Shown: positions 16,079-28,281 of the stretch, one piece after another
Layout: every line of letters starts with the position of its first letter
How positions within the stretch are numbered: position 1 is the first letter of the stretch
Program-made: the position numbers and the translations under genes
Origin: Hyunsoonleella jejuensis
Lineage (GTDB): Bacteria > Bacteroidota > Bacteroidia > Flavobacteriales > Flavobacteriaceae
Assembly: GCF_900111025.1 (NCBI RefSeq)
Contig: NZ_FOFN01000001.1
Coordinates: 1,178,001-1,242,000, forward strand
Direction: 5' to 3'
Length of the DNA stretch: 64,000 bases
The notes under the pieces: generated by a model
Told to the model about the DNA's origin: nothing
Database searches by the model: none
Seen by the model: the letters and a program-made list of their open reading frames with translations, nothing else

Positions 16079-18598
16079 CTAAAAAGGATAATTAATACCA
16101 ATGTTATACACCGCATTTTTAAAATTATAGTCGTTAAACCAACGATTTGCGTCTTGGTAAGATGGGTCGTAGGTTTTAAAGCCAACATCAAAACGAAACA
16201 AGAAAAACCCAAAATCGTAACGCAAGCCAAAACCAGAGCCTACAGCAATATCTTCCAAAGAATTTAAACTAGAGAATGTTGCTCGAGGATCGTCAACATC
16301 ATCCAAAACATTCCAAATGTTTCCAGCATCAATAAATAAAGCACCATTTAAATCGCCAAATAAATTAAATCGTTGTTCGGCACTTAAGGCAATTTTAAGG
16401 TTTGCTTCGTTAAATTCGTTAGTGGTTTCTGAGCTTCCAGGGCCTAAAGCATAGGCTGTCCATGCTCTATTGTCGTTGGCGCCACCTGCAAAGAAACTTT
16501 TTGCAAACGGTATATTGTTAGAGTTGCCATAAGGAATCGCTATTCCAAAAAAACTGCGTATAGCAAATACATTCTTTTTTCCTAAATCCCAACGTTTTAC
16601 ATAATCAAGTTCGGTCTTTATATATTGTGAGAAAGCTACATTTAGTAATTCATATCGGTCTTCACTATCTTTTTCAAGTCCAAGTAATCTAGATGCATTA
16701 GCCAAAAGTGTTCCAGCAGACTCTATTTTAAATCTAAAAATTGAAAAGTTTTCGTCGAGTAAGTTTGTACGGTTGTCTTTAATAAAACTAAAACTTGTGG
16801 ATAGTATTAAGTTGTCTTCAGTTAATCTGTCTTTTCGTTCTCCAATAGCCGATACGCGTCTAAAATCCTCGTCATTTGGTGTTAAACTGGTATTGTTATT
16901 TAATACATCAGTGATAAAAATATCGGTTTCCCCTGTTTCAATATCTAAATCATTCCCGTTATTATAGTTTATTGATCTTGCTATATCATTAAGCCTGCGA
17001 TATGAGGTGCTATAAATATCAAAATAATTATTCACATTTAAGTTCCTAACATATTGTATGTTAAATAAATCGAGTTGATTTGATACTTTTGAAGTAGGTC
17101 TCCAGTTGTAGCTTAAAATACCACTAAGGGCTTGTTTATCAAGTCCTATATTAGTTTGTCCAGAGCCTGATAATGTTATTCTAGTTGAAGGAAACATGTA
17201 TTTAGGTATAATTCTATCGGTATTAAAAGGCGTAAAAAGTCGCGGAATAATCAACCTTAAATCTAATGCTAATTCATTTATGTCAAAAAAAGGATCGCTA
17301 TCTAGCCTATTACCCTCAGAAGAAGAACCAATAGCGGCAGTTCCTGAAATTTCGAAAGTTTCTGCACCTTTAAAAATATTCCTAATCATTAAACTAGGGT
17401 TTATTGAAAATCCAATAGTTTGAATGTTGCTTGTTGAGGCTTCCGTACTGAGGCCGAGACTAAACTTTTTCAAAGGTGTTAAGTAAATATTGGCAGTTAA
17501 AGTAGTATCACTTTCTTCAACATATTTTATATCGGGGTATTTAAAAGTTCTAAGCTCGTTTAAGTGCCTATAAGTGTAGGTTCTATCAATATCCTTGAAT
17601 AAAGAATTAGGTGCTATAAAAATAGCGTCGGTTATAGCCTCTGGTTTATAGCGCATGTCTCCATAACTATAAAGTTTGAAATTGTTAAAGGAAATGGAAT
17701 CTTTTGGTGGTGTTCCTTCATTTTCAAAAGTATGATCGGTGTAAATATTTACATCTTTTACCTTAAATATTTTAAAGGGCTTACGAATAATAGAGTCATG
17801 TGATCTAATTGCTCTATTCTGAATATTAAAACTTACATTAACTTTTTTGTTGGTGCCTATGGTGTCAATTTCTGCGGTAATATAATCTCGTTTAAAATGA
17901 AATAACCCATGGTTACGCAAAAGCCCCGAAATACGTTCGCGTTCTAATTCAAAATTTATGGTTTTATATTGCTCACCTTTTTTTACCAAAGCCCCTTTTT
18001 TAAATCTGGGATATAATGTTTCTACAGCAGGAGATATAATATTTTCTGTTATAGAATCTATTATAAAGGCAGGACCTCTTTCAAAATTATAAGTAACCTC
18101 TGCACGTTTGTTATCTTTTTTGTTAATTTCATAGGTTCCGTTTACATTAAACCATCCATTGTTTATGTAATAATCTTCAATGCGCTTTACCGATCTTTTG
18201 GTTTTGTCTTCACTAACTATAACCGGTGCTTCACCAGTTTTTTTTAACCACTGGTTAAAGTGTAATTTAGACTCCTGCATTTTGAAAAATTGTTTTCGCG
18301 ATAGTAACTTTTTTGCACCTTGCTTACTAGAATCTGCAAGTGTTTTTTCAAGAATGGAATCTAAATTAGGACGGGCCAAGTTGTAAATAAGAAGGCGCAA
18401 TGGTACTTTGCTATTGGGTTTTTGATAGAGTAAACTATTAATAGTTTCAGAATTATCTTTTTTTCCATCAATAACAACTGTATTTTGTGTTAAAAGATGT
18501 TCGTCTTCGGCAACTCGTTTAACCAGGTTGCACGAGGTAAAACAGTTATAAAGTACTATAACAGAAAGTATTTTTATAAAATGTTGTTTCAAATGCAC
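16079..18598 (-). CDS. TamL-type BamA/TamA-family outer-membrane lipoprotein
   Basis: 839 residues. The signal peptide ends with a lipobox (CFTSC, then NLVKRVAEDE), so the N-terminus is lipidated, as in the TamL variant found in Bacteroidota. POTRA-like domains follow (about residues 40-400), and the C-terminal half is an Omp85 16-strand barrel with a terminal Phe (NIGINYPF). It probably works with a TamB homologue in insertion or lipid transport at the outer membrane. It is divergent from the rRNA methylase gene. Family assignment is firm; TamL rather than BamA rests on the lipobox and domain count. Confidence 0.85.
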   Translation of the reverse strand: MHLKQHFIKILSVIVLYNCFTSCNLVKRVAEDEHLLTQNTVVIDGKKDNSETINSLLYQKPNSKVPLRLLIYNLARPNLDSILEKTLADSSKQGAKKLLSRKQFFKMQESKLHFNQWLKKTGEAPVIVSEDKTKRSVKRIEDYYINNGWFNVNGTYEINKKDNKRAEVTYNFERGPAFIIDSITENIISPAVETLYPRFKKGALVKKGEQYKTINFELERERISGLLRNHGLFHFKRDYITAEIDTIGTNKKVNVSFNIQNRAIRSHDSIIRKPFKIFKVKDVNIYTDHTFENEGTPPKDSISFNNFKLYSYGDMRYKPEAITDAIFIAPNSLFKDIDRTYTYRHLNELRTFKYPDIKYVEESDTTLTANIYLTPLKKFSLGLSTEASTSNIQTIGFSINPSLMIRNIFKGAETFEISGTAAIGSSSEGNRLDSDPFFDINELALDLRLIIPRLFTPFNTDRIIPKYMFPSTRITLSGSGQTNIGLDKQALSGILSYNWRPTSKVSNQLDLFNIQYVRNLNVNNYFDIYSTSYRRLNDIARSINYNNGNDLDIETGETDIFITDVLNNNTSLTPNDEDFRRVSAIGERKDRLTEDNLILSTSFSFIKDNRTNLLDENFSIFRFKIESAGTLLANASRLLGLEKDSEDRYELLNVAFSQYIKTELDYVKRWDLGKKNVFAIRSFFGIAIPYGNSNNIPFAKSFFAGGANDNRAWTAYALGPGSSETTNEFNEANLKIALSAEQRFNLFGDLNGALFIDAGNIWNVLDDVDDPRATFSSLNSLEDIAVGSGFGLRYDFGFFLFRFDVGFKTYDPSYQDANRWFNDYNFKNAVYNIGINYPF

Positions 18599-18740
18599 CT
18601 ATAAAAAATCTTTAAAGATTTGTTTTTGAAATTTAACTAAAATTTACTTGGTTTATTTTGTTTCTAATGCCTTCAAAAATACATTATTTCTATTTAAACT
18701 AACCTAGTACTATGCAGGTAAAATAGTTTAGCTTTTTCTT

Positions 18741-18748
18741 TATGTTTG
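18741..18748 (+). promoter_or_regulatory. Candidate -7 element for the RNA methyltransferase
   Basis: TATGTTTG matches TAnnTTTG and lies 18 bp before the chosen ATG. No clear -33 TTTG is seen, so support is moderate. Its position favours the downstream methionine as the real start. Confidence 0.4.
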
Positions 18749-18766
18749 TATAATTATTTTAGACAG

Positions 18767-19492
18767 ATGCTTTCGAAAAACCAAATAAAATATATAAAAC
18801 GTTTAGGTCAAAAAAAAATCAGACATCAAGAAAGGTTGTTTGTGGTTGAAGGGATTAAAACCGTGAACGAACTTTTGCAATCTAATTTTCAGCTTCATTG
18901 TTTATATACGACCGAAAGCTTCAATATTGATGCCAAAAGCGAAAATATAATTTCAGAAAACGACTTAAAGCGTATTAGTTTTTTAAAAACACCAAATAAA
19001 GTTTTGGCTATTTTTAAATTTCCAGAAGAGACTCCAATACAGTTTAACCGCTTAATTGTGGCTCTAGATGATGTGAGGGATCCTGGAAATTTGGGCACTA
19101 TTATAAGGTTATGCGATTGGTTTGGGATTAGGGATTTAGTATGTAGTAGACAAACGGTAGATTGCTATAACCCAAAAGTGTTACAAGCTACAATGGGATC
19201 TATTTCTCGGGTGAGTATTAATTATGTTGATCTAGAACTATTTTTGAGTGAGACGTCGCTTCCTGTTTTTGGGGCTTATATGAACGGTGATAATGTATAT
19301 AAAACAGCTCTTCCTGAGAAAGGAGTTTTGGTGATGGGTAATGAGGCAAATGGTATTTCAAAAGATATTGAAACTCACATCTCAAACAGAATTGCAATTC
19401 CAAGATTTGGAGACTTACAAGCTACCGAGAGTTTAAATGTGGCCACCGCTACGGCAATTTTGTTAAGTGAATTTAAGCGTGGTTTAAACTAG
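18767..19492 (+). CDS. TrmH/SpoU-family RNA 2'-O-methyltransferase
   Basis: A SPOUT-fold RNA methylase. The N-terminal substrate-binding domain starts MLSKNQIKYIKRLGQKKIR and contains RLFVVEGIK. The catalytic domain has the SpoU motifs: DDVRDPGNLGTIIR (motif 1), VLVMGNEANGIS (motif 2), and IPRFGDLQATESLNVATA (motif 3, the knotted SAM site). The start seven codons further up is less likely because the family begins at MLSKNQ. The target nucleotide (23S rRNA or tRNA) cannot be decided. Divergent from tamL. Confidence 0.93.
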   Translation: MLSKNQIKYIKRLGQKKIRHQERLFVVEGIKTVNELLQSNFQLHCLYTTESFNIDAKSENIISENDLKRISFLKTPNKVLAIFKFPEETPIQFNRLIVALDDVRDPGNLGTIIRLCDWFGIRDLVCSRQTVDCYNPKVLQATMGSISRVSINYVDLELFLSETSLPVFGAYMNGDNVYKTALPEKGVLVMGNEANGISKDIETHISNRIAIPRFGDLQATESLNVATATAILLSEFKRGLN

Positions 19493-19601
19493 ATGCCTTT
19501 TTGTTCTGCAATTTGCTAGTAAATTATTCGTTTTATTTTAAAAATGATTAATTAATCTTTCCGATTTTATACTTTAGTGTTCAACTTAAAAAAAAATTGA
19601 A

Positions 19602-20144
19602 ATGAAAAAGTTCCTTTTATTAATTTTAGCTTTAAGTGTTATTGTTGGTTGTAATAATGACGACGATGGGACTACCGAGCCACCATTACAGAGTTTTGAT
19701 TACAACGAAAATTTACTTGGCGATTTGTCAAGTTCAAATAATGCGCCTACTGCACTTGCTTTTGTGGGTGGGCAAAACACCATTACAGCAACCCAATCTT
19801 CTAGTGATGTAGATTATTTCACGTTTACAGTGCCAGCAGGTTACCAATTATCGCAAATTATTGTTGATGATTATATTTCTAATGATGATGCGGGTTTTAT
19901 TGGTATTGTAAATGGCAATACCTTTCCAACCGATGCTGCCAATACTAATGCTAGCGATTTATTGGGAGGGTTAGTATATGGCGTTTCCAATAGGGGAGAC
20001 AATATATTGGGCGATATAGGTGCATTAACTGGCGCACAAGGATTTACAGGGACTTTACCGGAAGGGGATTACAGTATTTGGTTAAACCAAACGGGCGCAG
20101 AGTCAGAGGCTTCCCTTAATTTTATAATTACAAAAATTAATTAA
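19602..20144 (+). CDS. Lipoprotein with PPC-like beta domain
   Basis: A short signal peptide with lipobox VIVGC followed by NNDDDG, a strongly acidic stretch fitting the surface-lipoprotein export signal. The ~150-residue body contains SSSDVDYFTFTVPAGYQLSQI and, near the end, LPEGDYSIWLNQTG, the strand pattern of bacterial pre-peptidase C-terminal (PPC)-type jelly rolls. No catalytic domain is attached. It is probably a surface binding protein. It converges with the porT-like gene (9-bp gap). Confidence 0.65.
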   Translation: MKKFLLLILALSVIVGCNNDDDGTTEPPLQSFDYNENLLGDLSSSNNAPTALAFVGGQNTITATQSSSDVDYFTFTVPAGYQLSQIIVDDYISNDDAGFIGIVNGNTFPTDAANTNASDLLGGLVYGVSNRGDNILGDIGALTGAQGFTGTLPEGDYSIWLNQTGAESEASLNFIITKIN

Positions 20145-20153
20145 CCTATAGAT

Positions 20154-20882
20154 TTACTGAAACGTAAAGTTGATAAATACGCCTCTGGTTTGCATTCTAG
20201 TGATATTGCTTGTCCAGGGACTGTTAGGGTCTTTATCCCTCACGAGTTCATCCCCCATACCAAACAGTCCGCGAATTGATGGCGTGAATTTGAAATTGTA
20301 TAAATAGAAATCTATACCGAACCCCAGTTCATAAAACAACGGACTGCCTTTTGTTCTAAACTGTCCTTTGCTGTTGTCGTCTGGGTTGTTTTCATTACTC
20401 GATAAGTTTATGGCAGTAGAAAATCCTCCAACAATAAACGGTTTAAAATTATTGATGCGTTTGGTAGAAATTTTTAACAAAAGTGGAACGTGTATGTAAG
20501 TAGATTTTACTTCGCGCGTTAAGTCCGATTCCTTAAAATCGACACCTTGAAAGTACTCTTCGCTGTAAAATAAATTTCTGGTAGTAATGAAAAGTCCAGG
20601 CTCTAATCTTAAGTCAATAAAATTATTTACCCGCATATTACCTATAAGACCAACACTAAAACCTGGAGAACGTTCTACATAAATATCACGAAGGTCTTCA
20701 TTGTAGTCAAAATTGAAATCGTAGGTATTAATACCTAAAAAATAACCCCAACGCAAAAATTTAAAGTCTGTAGTGCCTCGGCCTTGATTTGCATCATAAG
20801 TAATTTTTTCTTTCTTAAACAATTGCGCCTGAGTTGTTTGAAAGCTAAATAGTAAAATAAAACCTATTAAGAGATGCTTCAT
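20154..20882 (-). CDS. porT: PorT/SprT-like type IX secretion protein
   Basis: A 242-residue outer-membrane beta-barrel protein with signal peptide MKHLLIGFILLFSFQTTQAQ, many amphipathic strands and a terminal GVFINFTFQ. Length, composition and its place directly behind ubiE/menG (2-bp gap) fit the PorT/SprT protein needed for T9SS secretion and gliding in Bacteroidota. A general porin-family (OMP_b-brl) protein is the alternative. Confidence 0.7.
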   Translation of the reverse strand: MKHLLIGFILLFSFQTTQAQLFKKEKITYDANQGRGTTDFKFLRWGYFLGINTYDFNFDYNEDLRDIYVERSPGFSVGLIGNMRVNNFIDLRLEPGLFITTRNLFYSEEYFQGVDFKESDLTREVKSTYIHVPLLLKISTKRINNFKPFIVGGFSTAINLSSNENNPDDNSKGQFRTKGSPLFYELGFGIDFYLYNFKFTPSIRGLFGMGDELVRDKDPNSPWTSNITRMQTRGVFINFTFQ

Positions 20883-20884
20883 GA

Positions 20885-21628
20885 TTATTTTGACGATTTA
20901 TAAATTGTTGCCACCCCAAAGGTTTGAGGAAAATCTTCAACATTAATAAACCCAATTTCTCGTAAAATATTGTTTAGTGCTTCGCCATAAGGAAACGCAG
21001 AAGCAGATTCACTCAAATACTTATAAGCACTTCTGTCTTTAGAGAAAGCGCGCCCTATTAGTGGCAATATGTTTTTAGAATAAAAATTATAACCCTGTTT
21101 GTATGGTGTTTTAGTGGGGATAGAAGTCTCCAAAATCACAAAAACACCGTTGGGTTTTAAAACTCTTAATATCTCTTTAAGTCCGTTTTTAAGGTTTTCA
21201 AAGTTTCTAACGCCAAAGGCAACCGTTATAGCGTCAAAAGTATTGTCTTCAAACGGCATGTTTTCAGAATCTCCTAAAACCATTTCAATTTTAGAGGATA
21301 ATCCTTTTTTATGAATTTTTTCCTTTCCGATGTCTAGCATACCACTGCTAATATCTAAACCAACTATTTTTTCAGCGTCGGTATCTGCCATAGCTATAGC
21401 TAAATCGCCTGTTCCTGTAGCAATATCAAGAATGGTTTTTGGCGCTTCCGCCTTGACTAAACTTACTACTTTTTTGCGCCATTTTATATCTATTCCAAAT
21501 GATATTACACGGTTTAAGCCATCATAATCTCCAGAAATAGTATCAAACATTTTAGTTACCTGCTCTTTTTTGCTTAGGTCGCTATCTTTATAAGGTTTAA
21601 TTTTAGACAAAGTGCTTTTTTTTGGCAA
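20885..21628 (-). CDS. ubiE: Demethylmenaquinone methyltransferase
   Basis: A class I SAM methyltransferase for the last step of menaquinone synthesis. Motifs are [21 protein letters not shown] (family signature region), the SAM loop [38 protein letters not shown], and a C-terminal segment ending [11 protein letters not shown]. Menaquinone is the electron acceptor of the Nqr complex encoded further along the window. Likely co-transcribed with the porT-like gene. Confidence 0.95.
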   Translation of the reverse strand: MPKKSTLSKIKPYKDSDLSKKEQVTKMFDTISGDYDGLNRVISFGIDIKWRKKVVSLVKAEAPKTILDIATGTGDLAIAMADTDAEKIVGLDISSGMLDIGKEKIHKKGLSSKIEMVLGDSENMPFEDNTFDAITVAFGVRNFENLKNGLKEILRVLKPNGVFVILETSIPTKTPYKQGYNFYSKNILPLIGRAFSKDRSAYKYLSESASAFPYGEALNNILREIGFINVEDFPQTFGVATIYKSSK

Positions 21629-21723
21629 ACTTACATATTTAAATCATTTTTACCTAAGAAGAAGAACCTAACTGTATGGCAACCATATTCGTAAGATTTA
21701 ATGTTATAATGTAGATTTTATAG

Positions 21724-21731
21724 TATCTTTG
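21724..21731 (+). promoter_or_regulatory. Candidate -7 element for trkA
   Basis: TATCTTTG matches TAnnTTTG and lies 25 bp before the trkA ATG in the 128-bp divergent region shared with ubiE. Confidence 0.45.
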
Positions 21732-21756
21732 TAGCACTTTTTATGATACATAGAAG

Positions 21757-23106
21757 ATGAAAATAATAATTGCTGGAGCTGGTGAAGTTGGATTTCATTT
21801 AGCAAAATTATTGTCCTACGAGTCTCAGGAAATTACGTTAATAGATACAGACAAAGAGAGTTTAACCTACGCTGATACCCATTTAGATATAAAGGTTATT
21901 CGTGGCGATGCAACCTCAATCGCCATTTTACGTGAGGGTAAAGTAGGGTTGTGTGATTTACTCATAGCCGTTACAGCCTCAGAAACTACAAATATTACCA
22001 TTTGTGTATTAGCAAAACAATTGGGTGCAAAGCGAACCATTGCAAGAATTTCTAATACGGAGTTTATTGCCAATAAAGAAGAGGTTGGTTTTACAAGATT
22101 TGGTATTGACGAGTTGATTTCTCCGGAAGCTTTAGCAGCTTCAGAAATTGAATTGTCCTTGAGGCAATCATCTTTTAGTGATACTTACGAATTTGAAGAA
22201 GGTGCCCTTACTATGGCGGGACTTACCCTATCTAAAGAAGCATCTTTCGTTGGTAAAAATGTTAAGGATGCAGCGAAAATATTTCCAGAAATTCATTTTA
22301 TTCCTATTGCTATTCAGCGTCAAGGAACACAGTATACACTAATACCTAGAGGAGATACCATTTTTAAAGAAGGCGATAATGTGGTGTTTATTACTTCGGA
22401 AGGAGGTGCAGAAGAACTATGCAGACTAACGGGAAAAAAGAACACTGAGATAAAAAATGTGATGATTCTTGGTGGTACCGAGATTGGTTTTAAGGCAGCA
22501 AGGGATTTATGTAAAAAAGGGTTTAATATTAAACTTTTAGAAGGCGATAAGGAGCGTGCTTTTGATATTGCCGACCAATTGCCTAACGTATTGGTGATTA
22601 AGAGTGACGGAAGAAAGGTTGATGTTTTAGATGAAGAAAGTATTGGTGATATGGATGCCTTTATAGCTGTAGGCGATAATTCTGAAACCAATATTATGTC
22701 TTGTTTAGTCGCAAAATCTAAAGGTGTAAAAAAATCTATCGCTCTTGTTGAGAATATGGATTATTTTGAATTATCACACTCCATTGGGATTGATACATTG
22801 ATAAATAAAAAGCTCTTAGCTGCAAATAGTATTTTTAGATATATTAGAAAAGGAGAGGTTGTGGCAATGACAAAATTGAGCAACATGAATGCGGAGTTGT
22901 TGGAGTTTGAGGTAATGTCTACGTCTGCCATATGTAATAAATTAATCAAGAATGTAGATTTTCCACGTTCTGCAATTATCGGTGGTGTTATTCGAGGCAA
23001 TGTAGGTTATATTGCTTTAGGAGATTTCAAGATTCAAGAAGGAGATAAGGTCGTGGTATGTAGTTTACTGCGTTCTATAAAAGGTGTTGAGAAATTATTT
23101 CTCTGA
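21757..23106 (+). CDS. trkA: Trk potassium uptake regulatory subunit TrkA
   Basis: A peripheral NAD(H)-binding gating subunit of the Trk K+ channel. It is a tandem duplication: RCK-N 1 (IIAGAGEVGFHLAKLL, residues 3-18), RCK-C 1, RCK-N 2 (IILGGTEIGFKAARDL-like segment near 230), and RCK-C 2. At 449 residues it is full length. It is followed after 14 bp by trkH, so the two form one operon. Confidence 0.96.
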   Translation: MKIIIAGAGEVGFHLAKLLSYESQEITLIDTDKESLTYADTHLDIKVIRGDATSIAILREGKVGLCDLLIAVTASETTNITICVLAKQLGAKRTIARISNTEFIANKEEVGFTRFGIDELISPEALAASEIELSLRQSSFSDTYEFEEGALTMAGLTLSKEASFVGKNVKDAAKIFPEIHFIPIAIQRQGTQYTLIPRGDTIFKEGDNVVFITSEGGAEELCRLTGKKNTEIKNVMILGGTEIGFKAARDLCKKGFNIKLLEGDKERAFDIADQLPNVLVIKSDGRKVDVLDEESIGDMDAFIAVGDNSETNIMSCLVAKSKGVKKSIALVENMDYFELSHSIGIDTLINKKLLAANSIFRYIRKGEVVAMTKLSNMNAELLEFEVMSTSAICNKLIKNVDFPRSAIIGGVIRGNVGYIALGDFKIQEGDKVVVCSLLRSIKGVEKLFL

Positions 23107-23120
23107 AAAACTTCTAACTA

Positions 23121-24614
23121 ATGAGGCTTAATTACAAAATCATTTTTCATTTTTTAGGATTGCTTACTCTGTTTAACGGCGGGTTTATGTTGTTGTCAAC
23201 ATTAGTGAGCTATCTTTATGAAGATGGTGTAACTGGCACATTATCGTTGGCTTCGTTATTAACCTTGGTTTTAGGAGGCGTGGTAATGCTTTTCACGAGA
23301 AAGCATAATAAGGAGATGAATAAGCGCGAAGGTTATATTGTTGTAGCCTTTGGTTGGGTTATAATGGCGCTTACAGGAACATTACCATATGTGGTTACAG
23401 GAAGCATACCAAGTTTCACGAATGCGTTTTTTGAAACCATGTCTGGATACACCACAACTGGTGCTTCAATCTTAAACGATATTGAGGCTATGCCAAAAGG
23501 TATTTTGTTTTGGCGTAGTTTAACCCATTGGATTGGTGGTATGGGTATCATTGTTTTGGCTATTGCCATTCTACCATTGTTAGGTATTGGGGGAATGCAA
23601 ATGTTTGCCGCTGAAGCTCCAGGACCAAGCGCCGACAAATTACACCCAAGAATTACGGATACTGCTAAGCGTTTATGGCTCATATATTTTGGATATACAG
23701 CTGCTGAAACTTTATTGTTAAGCGTTGCGGGAATGTCTTTTTTCGATGCGATTAACCATGCGCTATGTACTGTATCAACAGGTGGTTTTTCTACAAAAAA
23801 CGCAAGTGTAGCTTACTGGAATGGACAGCCTTTGATTCAGTACATTATCATTTTGTTTATGTTTTTAGCAGGAACGAATTTCGTATTGAGTTATTTCGCA
23901 TTTAAGGGTAAGGTACAAAAGGTGATACACGACGAAGAATTTAAGCTATATTTCAAGTTTATTGCAATTTTTACTGCTATAGCTGCGCTTTTAATTTATT
24001 TTAGAGCAGATGTTTCAGTGTCGTCCATAGAGCATCCAATGGTTTGGGGTGAAGGCGAAAGCGCTATTCGGCATGCCTTATTTCAGGTTTTAGCTATCGT
24101 AACAACAACCGGCTTTGTAACCGCTGACTACACACTCTGGACGCCTTTTCTTGTTGTATTCTTTTTTGGTCTCATGTTTTTAGGAGGGTCTGCTGGAAGT
24201 ACATCTGGTGGCGTAAAGGTAGTGCGCCATTTATTGTTGATTAAAAACGGATTTTTAGAATTTAAACGTGCACTACACCCCAGCGCTATTTTACCAGTTC
24301 GCTACAATATGAAAGCCATTTCAGGAGATATTGTATTCAATATATTAGGTTTCTTTATTCTCTACATGCTATCATTTATTATTGGCGCGTTGGTGTTTTC
24401 CATGTTTCAACTAGATTTTGAATCTTCTATAGGTTTAGCAGCCTCTAGTCTAGGAAATGTAGGGCCGGCACTTGGAGATTTTGGTCCTGTAAATAATTAT
24501 GCAGCGTTGCCACCTCTGGCACAATGGTGGGCATCGTTTTTAATGCTCATTGGGCGGTTGGAACTCTTTACCGTTTTGGTATTATTTACACCGTTTTTCT
24601 GGAGGAATAGGTAG
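23121..24614 (+). CDS. trkH: Trk potassium uptake membrane subunit TrkH
   Basis: The channel-like K+ transporter subunit, 497 residues, with four M1-P-M2 repeats. Filter loops are visible: TTGASI, STGGFST, TTTGFVT and SLGNVGPALG. Also present is the GSAGSTSGGVKVVR loop, which is the gating region between repeats 3 and 4 in this family. Co-transcribed with trkA. Possibly involved in osmoadaptation of a marine organism together with the Na+ pump. Confidence 0.96.
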   Translation: MRLNYKIIFHFLGLLTLFNGGFMLLSTLVSYLYEDGVTGTLSLASLLTLVLGGVVMLFTRKHNKEMNKREGYIVVAFGWVIMALTGTLPYVVTGSIPSFTNAFFETMSGYTTTGASILNDIEAMPKGILFWRSLTHWIGGMGIIVLAIAILPLLGIGGMQMFAAEAPGPSADKLHPRITDTAKRLWLIYFGYTAAETLLLSVAGMSFFDAINHALCTVSTGGFSTKNASVAYWNGQPLIQYIIILFMFLAGTNFVLSYFAFKGKVQKVIHDEEFKLYFKFIAIFTAIAALLIYFRADVSVSSIEHPMVWGEGESAIRHALFQVLAIVTTTGFVTADYTLWTPFLVVFFFGLMFLGGSAGSTSGGVKVVRHLLLIKNGFLEFKRALHPSAILPVRYNMKAISGDIVFNILGFFILYMLSFIIGALVFSMFQLDFESSIGLAASSLGNVGPALGDFGPVNNYAALPPLAQWWASFLMLIGRLELFTVLVLFTPFFWRNR

Positions 24615-24777
24615 TAATTTGTTTGAAATATTCGTCTTTCTTATTTTTTGAGAACATCTGAAAAGTTTAATAATCTGATTGTTTTTTATTGATATCTAAT
24701 AAGTTGGAGCACTATTAGTATGTAACAAATTTTAAAGTTGCGCGTCTAGATAGTATAACCAATTAAAATCATCAATC

Positions 24778-25029
24778 ATGGAATTAGTATTAAATTCTGG
24801 TAAATTAGAATCAGTATCATTACTTGAAGAAGATCTTTCAAAACCTTTAGGGTTTTTAAACTCACAATACAAATCTGCTGTAGAAGATAGCCTGAGAGAT
24901 ACATCGTCAAGATCAATTTTTGGATTGAGAAGACGTATTAAAAATTCGCGTTATAACTTTGTATCTGGTATGGAAATAGCCTTAAAGCTATCGGTGTTTT
25001 TAGTGGCTATTATTGCAATATTCAACTAA
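24778..25029 (+). CDS. Small membrane protein, unknown
   Basis: 83 residues: a polar, mostly helical N-terminal two thirds (EDLSKPLGFLNSQYKSAVEDSL...RRRIKNSRYNF) and one C-terminal membrane segment (ALKLSVFLVAIIAIF). I do not recognise the family. The clean start context (atcatcaatcATG) and codon use support a real gene. It is separated by 163 bp from trkH and converges with icd. Confidence 0.55.
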   Translation: MELVLNSGKLESVSLLEEDLSKPLGFLNSQYKSAVEDSLRDTSSRSIFGLRRRIKNSRYNFVSGMEIALKLSVFLVAIIAIFN

Positions 25030-25104
25030 AACATAGAGCCTACAACTTAATGACATTTCGATATAACAATAGAATATCGTTTTGTTTTACGATAGTCTAA
25101 AAAA

Positions 25105-25126
25105 AAAGCTCCTGGATAGGAGCTTT
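25105..25126 (-). terminator. icd terminator
   Basis: A 9-bp perfect stem AAAGCTCCT / AGGAGCTTT with a 4-base loop, followed in the icd direction by a long T run. Confidence 0.85.
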
Positions 25127-25154
25127 AAGATTTAATTATATAGAGTTTAAAATA

Positions 25155-27455
<2,301 letters not shown>

Positions 27456-27576
27456 TTATAAATGAAGTCTATTTCTATGAAAAGCACTTAAGTTCAATAC
27501 AATTAAGATAATTTTAATAACTCTTTCAAAGAATAAGGATTTATTAAGAATTGCGATAACAAAGTATTAAAAAAAC

Positions 27577-27622
27577 AAAAGCCATATCACTAAAGAAATT
27601 AATCTATTTTGACATGGCTTTT
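27577..27622. terminator. Terminator-like hairpin
   Basis: AAAAGCCAT and ATGGCTTTT form a 9-bp perfect stem around a 28-base loop, with A-rich and T-rich flanks. No gene is identified on either side within 200 bp. It might end an unannotated transcript from the intergenic region. Confidence 0.4.
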
Positions 27623-28222
27623 TTGAAATAACTTTACTTCATCTAATTTAGCATAACTACTAAATTCATTTAAGAAATGTCTTAAATGGTTTCGATTTAA
27701 AATCTAGTTATTTCAATGAAACATAATTTTGTGATTTTCAAAATGTATTGACCTATCACTCAATGCTTCAGTAGGTTGTTTTTCATTTTGTTTGATTATG
27801 TAATACACTGCGTGTATTCGCCTCGACCAAACACTGTTCTTTTTAGGCGTTTTAAGCCTTGGTAGAACATTTAATGCTACTTATCTATTCTTAGCAATTT
27901 ACACTGAATCGAACAACCAGTAACATTTAGGCCATTAGTTCTTAATGCAAGCATTTGAACTTTTACCTTGAAAAACAACAATATGTAAAGAACGTTACTT
28001 TATCCGAAATTTAGCGAAAACGTAGATGTTTACCGCTTTAAATCTCTTACCAAGATAGTGAAAAACAATCGAAAGTTTAAGTTTTGTAACAAATTTTATA
28101 TCAACTGGTTATAAACTACATTTATTAACTTTTGTTAATAAGTAAGACTTTATGTTTTTCAATAAGAGGATAGGGGAATCTTTCTATTTAACAGAAAGTT
28201 CCAGAAGAAAATTATCGCTTTG

Positions 28223-28256
28223 TACAAGAGAGCCGTTGCGAAGTGACTCTCTTGTA
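28223..28256. other. Hairpin downstream of aspC
   Basis: TACAAGAGAG and CTCTCTTGTA-type arms (10 bp, one mismatch beyond) flank a 10-base loop about 25 bp after the aspC stop. There is no strong T run, so it may be a 3'-end stabiliser rather than a classical terminator. Confidence 0.4.
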
Positions 28257-28281
28257 TATTACAAAGAAGTAAAGCAGGGTT